From IMG/VR virus record IMGVR_UViG_3300049847_000176, positions 1-33,605 of that record: a DNA stretch of 33,605 bases, one strand, 5' to 3'. The notes beneath the pieces were generated by a model. That model searched no databases, was not told the DNA's origin, and saw only the letters and a list, made by a program, of their open reading frames with translations. Each line of letters begins with the position of its first letter. The first letter of the stretch is position 1. A program made the translations under genes and the position numbers. This stretch comes from a virus. Of this stretch, positions 31,978 to 33,605 are shown in pieces.

Positions 31978-32240
31978 GTTTTCGTGCGGAACAGCAGCCA
32001 TGTGCCTGCGGTGATGCCAGCAAGGGTCAACAGTTCAACGGCAAGAATATCTGCGGCGATTTGAGCGCGGACGGGCCAGCTTGTGTTGTTGCCTTTAGGT
32101 GGATCAAACAGTGGCGACCATGCAAGCTCTACGCTGCGCTCGTGTCCCGATGGGTCTTTGGTGACGATTCTCCAAGGGGGATTTAACAACAATGCAACCA
32201 ACGACACAGCGGCAAGAGCGGTGATGATTTTGGTTTTCAT
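31974..32240 (-). CDS. Small membrane protein (88 aa)
   Basis: The start at ATG 32240 follows a Shine-Dalgarno AGGAAA eight or so bases upstream. The N-terminal hydrophobic stretch (MKTKIITALAAVSLVALLL) is a membrane anchor or uncleaved signal. A polar part follows (DPSGHERSVELAWSPLF), and a second hydrophobic segment (AADILAVELLTLAGITAGTW) precedes the basic end FRTKT. Two membrane passes put both ends on the same side. It is coupled to integrase. Membrane proteins in lysogenic regions often exclude other phages, which is a possibility here without direct support. Confidence 0.65.
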   Translation of the reverse strand: MKTKIITALAAVSLVALLLNPPWRIVTKDPSGHERSVELAWSPLFDPPKGNNTSWPVRAQIAADILAVELLTLAGITAGTWLLFRTKT

Positions 32241-32336
32241 CGGGTTTTTCCTGTCAGTAATCGTTCCTATTGACGCAAGTGGCTGACTGTGAATAATCGC
32301 CAGCACTTACCACATTTGGGGACAAACTCATGGCAT

Positions 32337-32639
32337 CTAAGCTTTCTTTTTTGAACCGCCAACGCGCGGAACTTTTGACAGACGAACAACTTTCTTCGGT
32401 GATCCGTAAATTACGGGGACAGGCTGCGGCTTTGGCGCGACTGATGAAATCTCGGCAGGCGCGGCGTCTGAAAGGACTGATACCGCACCCGGATCATTGG
32501 CAGCATGTGTGAGCAGGTCGGTCACAAATTCAGTCACGCTCAACCCCTCATCCTTCGCCCTGCGTGTAACGCGCGCGTGAAGCTTGGTTTTAAGCCAAGC
32601 CCCAACAAACTTCTTATCTTTGTCTCTTTGATTAGGCAT
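32337..32639 (-). CDS. RHH regulator candidate, leftward (100 aa)
   Basis: The first 45 residues (KFVGAWLKTKLHARVTRRAK then EGLSVTEFVTDLLTHA) have the ribbon-helix-helix pattern of Arc/MetJ-type DNA-binding proteins: a short beta strand followed by two amphipathic helices with the conserved Ser before the second helix. The rest is Pro/Ser/Lys-rich and probably disordered, ending in KKKA. A divergent gene 98 bases away encodes a related RHH protein. An operator lies eight bases before the start and covers the putative minus-10 element, so the gene is probably repressed by one or both RHH products. The likely role is lysogeny control or operon control. Confidence 0.7.
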   Translation of the reverse strand: MPNQRDKDKKFVGAWLKTKLHARVTRRAKDEGLSVTEFVTDLLTHAANDPGAVSVLSDAAPAEISSVAPKPQPVPVIYGSPKKVVRLSKVPRVGGSKKKA

Positions 32640-32647
32640 CGCGCAAT

Positions 32648-32660
32648 GGTGTTATACACC
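32648..32660. promoter_or_regulatory. Operator copy 1 (13-bp palindrome)
   Basis: GGTGTTATACACC: five-base arms GGTGT and ACACC around three bases. It lies in the divergent region and contains the putative minus-10 element (TATAAC on the minus strand) of the leftward RHH gene. Occupancy would block that promoter. Confidence 0.7.
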
Positions 32661-32678
32661 GCGCAGGAGACAAGTCAA
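32651..32678 (-). promoter_or_regulatory. Leftward promoter of the integrase-side operon
   Basis: On the minus strand TTGACT (32673-32678) and TATAAC (32651-32656) are 16 bases apart, a good sigma-70-type pair. Transcription would begin near 32644, only a few bases before ATG 32639, so the messenger may be almost leaderless. Operator copy 1 covers the minus-10 element. Confidence 0.55.
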
Positions 32679-32698
32679 AAGATTTTTGTAAAAAGTTG

Positions 32699-32726
32699 TT
32701 GACTGGTGTAAAACACCGTGTAAATC
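32699..32726 (+). promoter_or_regulatory. Rightward promoter of the second RHH gene
   Basis: TTGACT (32699-32704) and TAAATC (32721-32726) are 16 bases apart, with the minus-10 preceded by TG. The 13-bp operator copy 2 fits exactly in the spacer. The expected start point is a few bases before ATG 32737, again leaving almost no leader. The minus-35 is identical to that of the divergent promoter. Confidence 0.55.
32705..32717. promoter_or_regulatory. Operator copy 2 (13-bp palindrome)
   Basis: GGTGTAAAACACC lies between the minus-35 and minus-10 elements of the rightward promoter. It has the same arms as copies 1 and 3. The distance between centres of copies 1 and 2 is 57 bases. Confidence 0.7.
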
Positions 32727-32736
32727 TACGGACGCA

Positions 32737-32901
32737 ATGAGCAAAAGAAAAGGGAAGTTTATCGGGGGCTACATCCCGAAGGACGTGAAAACAAAGCTTC
32801 AACAGCGCGCCCGCGAGCAAGATCGCCCGTTATCTTGGGTGATTGAAAAAATTTTGACTGAGGGTGTAAAACACCGAGAGCAAATGAAACAAGCAGCATG
32901 A
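32737..32901 (+). CDS. RHH regulator candidate, rightward (54 aa)
   Basis: A 54-residue frame starts at ATG 32737. The sequence MSKRKGKFIGGYIPKDVKTK then LQQRAREQDRPLSWVIEKIL has the full ribbon-helix-helix pattern (beta strand GKFIGGYI, helix DVKTKLQQRARE, loop DRPLS, helix WVIEKIL). It resembles the first 45 residues of the divergent gene (shared KF(V/I)G, RRAK/QRAR and S-x-(F/V)). It has no extra C-terminal part and is about the size of Arc. Operator copy 3 is read within its last codons. The gene has no Shine-Dalgarno but an almost leaderless start. A Cro- or Arc-like early repressor role is likely. Confidence 0.75.
   Translation: MSKRKGKFIGGYIPKDVKTKLQQRAREQDRPLSWVIEKILTEGVKHREQMKQAA
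32863..32875. promoter_or_regulatory. Operator copy 3 (13-bp palindrome) inside a coding region
   Basis: GGTGTAAAACACC, identical to copy 2, lies in the end of the rightward RHH gene (codons for Gly-Val-Lys-His). TTGACT ends four bases before it (32854-32859), the same minus-35 as at the two other promoters, but no good minus-10 follows. It may control the early genes from 32954 on. Confidence 0.6.
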
Positions 32902-32908
32902 ACAATTT

Positions 32909-32929
32909 CCGGCGGCATGGTGCTGCCGG
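32909..32929 (+). other. GC hairpin before an early gene
   Basis: CCGGCGGCA and TGCTGCCGG pair over nine positions (one G-T) around a three-base loop, 24 bases before ATG 32954. An A-rich purine stretch follows. A similar arrangement with shared CTGCCGGG occurs before the gene at 33352. It may stabilise the messenger or control translation. Confidence 0.5.
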
Positions 32930-32953
32930 GCAAACAAAAGAAAGAACGACCAA

Positions 32954-33280
32954 ATGAAAACACTACTCACAATCGGCAACGAAACTTATCTGTTGCCAGA
33001 ACAAAAGAACCTCGCGCAAGTGCTAGAACTTTTGAAGGGTGTCCAAGAAGTAAAGAGCAAGACGGTTTATGGCCCTGATGGTGATAACCGTTACAGCGAG
33101 GAACATGGCTACTGCACCAAGCAAGTGCTGGCGACCAACCAAGCCAAGATCAGGGTGGAACTTGTTTTGGATGATGAGGTCTGCACGGTCACGCAGTTTG
33201 ACGCTGCGGTTCAAAAAGTGGCGAACGCGGAGCGCGCGGCCAATGGCAAACCGCAAAGACTTTTGCCGGTGGCGGCTTAG
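32954..33280 (+). CDS. Early protein of unknown function (108 aa)
   Basis: I do not recognise this gene. It begins MKTLLTIGNETYLLPEQKNL, has a helix (LAQVLELLKGVQEVKSKTVY), a charged loop (GPDGDNRYSEEHGYCTKQV), a beta strand pair (KIRVELVLDDEVCTVTQ) and a helical end. It seems a small globular alpha/beta protein without enzymatic motif. A-rich, GAAAGAA-like ribosome binding site precedes it. It lies behind the switch region and operator copy 3, so it is probably expressed early. Confidence 0.7.
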   Translation: MKTLLTIGNETYLLPEQKNLAQVLELLKGVQEVKSKTVYGPDGDNRYSEEHGYCTKQVLATNQAKIRVELVLDDEVCTVTQFDAAVQKVANAERAANGKPQRLLPVAA

Positions 33281-33302
33281 GTCGTTCTATCCGACTAAGG
33301 CA

Positions 33303-33336
33303 GTGGTCTGCCGGGTGGAATCATCCGGCAGACCAC
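33303..33336 (+). other. Perfect 12-bp hairpin between early genes
   Basis: GTGGTCTGCCGG (33303-33314) and CCGGCAGACCAC (33325-33336) form a perfect 12-bp stem with a ten-base loop. No T-run follows, and the AAAGGAAA ribosome binding site begins at once, so it is more likely a translation or stability element than a terminator. Compare the hairpin at 32909-32929. Confidence 0.7.
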
Positions 33337-33351
33337 AAAGAAAGGAAACCT

Positions 33352-33510
33352 ATGAGCAGAGCGTTTATGAAGAAGTTTTATTTGGAGGCGGCGCGGAACT
33401 GGCGCGAGATCGCGGCGAATTGCTGGCGGAGTTACGACTACGCAGCGGCGATTTTCGCGCATGGCGAGGCGTTGCGGAATGAATGTCTCGCGGCGGGGGT
33501 GGTGGAGTGA
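33352..33510 (+). CDS. Small early protein (52 aa)
   Basis: This 52-residue frame starts at ATG 33352 behind AAAGGAAA. The sequence MSRAFMKKFYLEAARNWREI then CWRSYDYAAAIFAHGEALRN is fully helical, like a two-helix or TPR-like unit. No homologue is recognised. Its TGA overlaps a following GTG start (GTGA). A longer frame crossing this region in another phase begins inside the previous gene and has no ribosome binding site; I regard it as spurious. Confidence 0.65.
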   Translation: MSRAFMKKFYLEAARNWREIAANCWRSYDYAAAIFAHGEALRNECLAAGVVE

Positions 33511-33605
33511 AGGCGTTCTTAAAAGCAATCGTGCGATGGGTTCATTGTGAGCCGCCAGCGATCAACACCCGGAAACATTCACTCGCCAAGTGGCTCGTGT
33601 TTCAT
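33507..33605 (+). CDS. Partial early gene cut by the window end
   Basis: GTG 33507 overlaps the preceding stop (GTGA), and the frame stays open to the last base, giving 33 residues: MKAFLKAIVRWVHCEPPAIN then KHSLAKWLVFH. The start helix is basic and hydrophobic. Too little is visible to suggest a function; the overlap is the main reason to call it a gene. Confidence 0.45.
   Translation, partial: MKAFLKAIVRWVHCEPPAINTRKHSLAKWLVFH

Noticed and set aside
32330-32512. 60-residue ORF on the plus strand (MASKLSFLNRQRAELL...)
   Set aside because: It lies antisense in the 3' part of the leftward RHH gene and has no ribosome binding site. It is protein-like enough to mention, but the RHH gene is better supported.
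1-33605. CRISPR array, insertion sequence or rRNA
   Set aside because: No regularly spaced repeats, no transposase motifs and no rRNA-like sequence were seen on either strand.

Overview
The window is a stretch of a temperate tailed-phage genome, most likely a podovirus-like phage of a Gram-negative host. It begins inside the large terminase gene and ends inside a small early gene. I see no bacterial housekeeping genes and no intact rRNA or tRNA. Several predicted secreted proteins, with Asn/Thr/Gly-rich bodies and short Ala-x-Ala type signal peptides, remind me of Verrucomicrobiota proteins. That host guess is inference only. The phage type rests on a P22-type portal, a scaffold next to the capsid gene, a split gp10/gp12-like stabilisation protein, several internal virion-like proteins, one giant 2779-residue protein, and no tape measure, tail tube or sheath.

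Layout. Positions 1-8705, plus strand: terminase C-terminus, portal, two small proteins, scaffold, major capsid protein, a secreted protein, a protein with a C-terminal Rho-N/SAP-like helical domain, a head-tail adaptor candidate and a two-repeat structural protein. Positions 8710-13829: receptor-binding and lysis region, with a signal-peptide-bearing tail spike candidate, a small zinc protein, another secreted protein, an XhlA-like and a holin/lipoprotein-like protein, and three fibre-type proteins. Positions 13826-20546: the stabilisation protein split over two genes, then helical and small-residue-rich internal virion candidates. Positions 20550-28889: the giant protein, with a HELWHH zinc-peptidase motif, a QSDW-type domain, a coiled coil and a long helical C-terminus.

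Positions 28795-32639 on the minus strand form a tightly packed leftward unit in which nearly every junction is an ATGA overlap. Reading leftwards it holds a ribbon-helix-helix (RHH) protein, a small membrane protein, a tyrosine integrase, a DnaJ-type zinc protein, a phage attachment site built on the 3' half of a CAU-anticodon tRNA, a hypothetical protein, a RusA-like resolvase with a second ORF nested in another frame, a 58-residue protein, a polymerase-X-like nucleotidyltransferase and a SWIM zinc-finger protein. The attachment core has two 12-bp tandem repeats on each side, as expected for an intact attP rather than attL or attR, so the sequence is probably a phage (or excised circle) and not a prophage junction.

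Positions 32640-33605 hold the probable genetic switch. Two related RHH genes diverge from a roughly 100-bp control region that has two promoter-like sequences and two copies of a 13-bp palindrome. A third copy lies in the second RHH gene, ahead of rightward early genes. I consider this RHH-only switch, the possible dual-coding RusA locus and the signal peptides on virion-module proteins the most interesting content.
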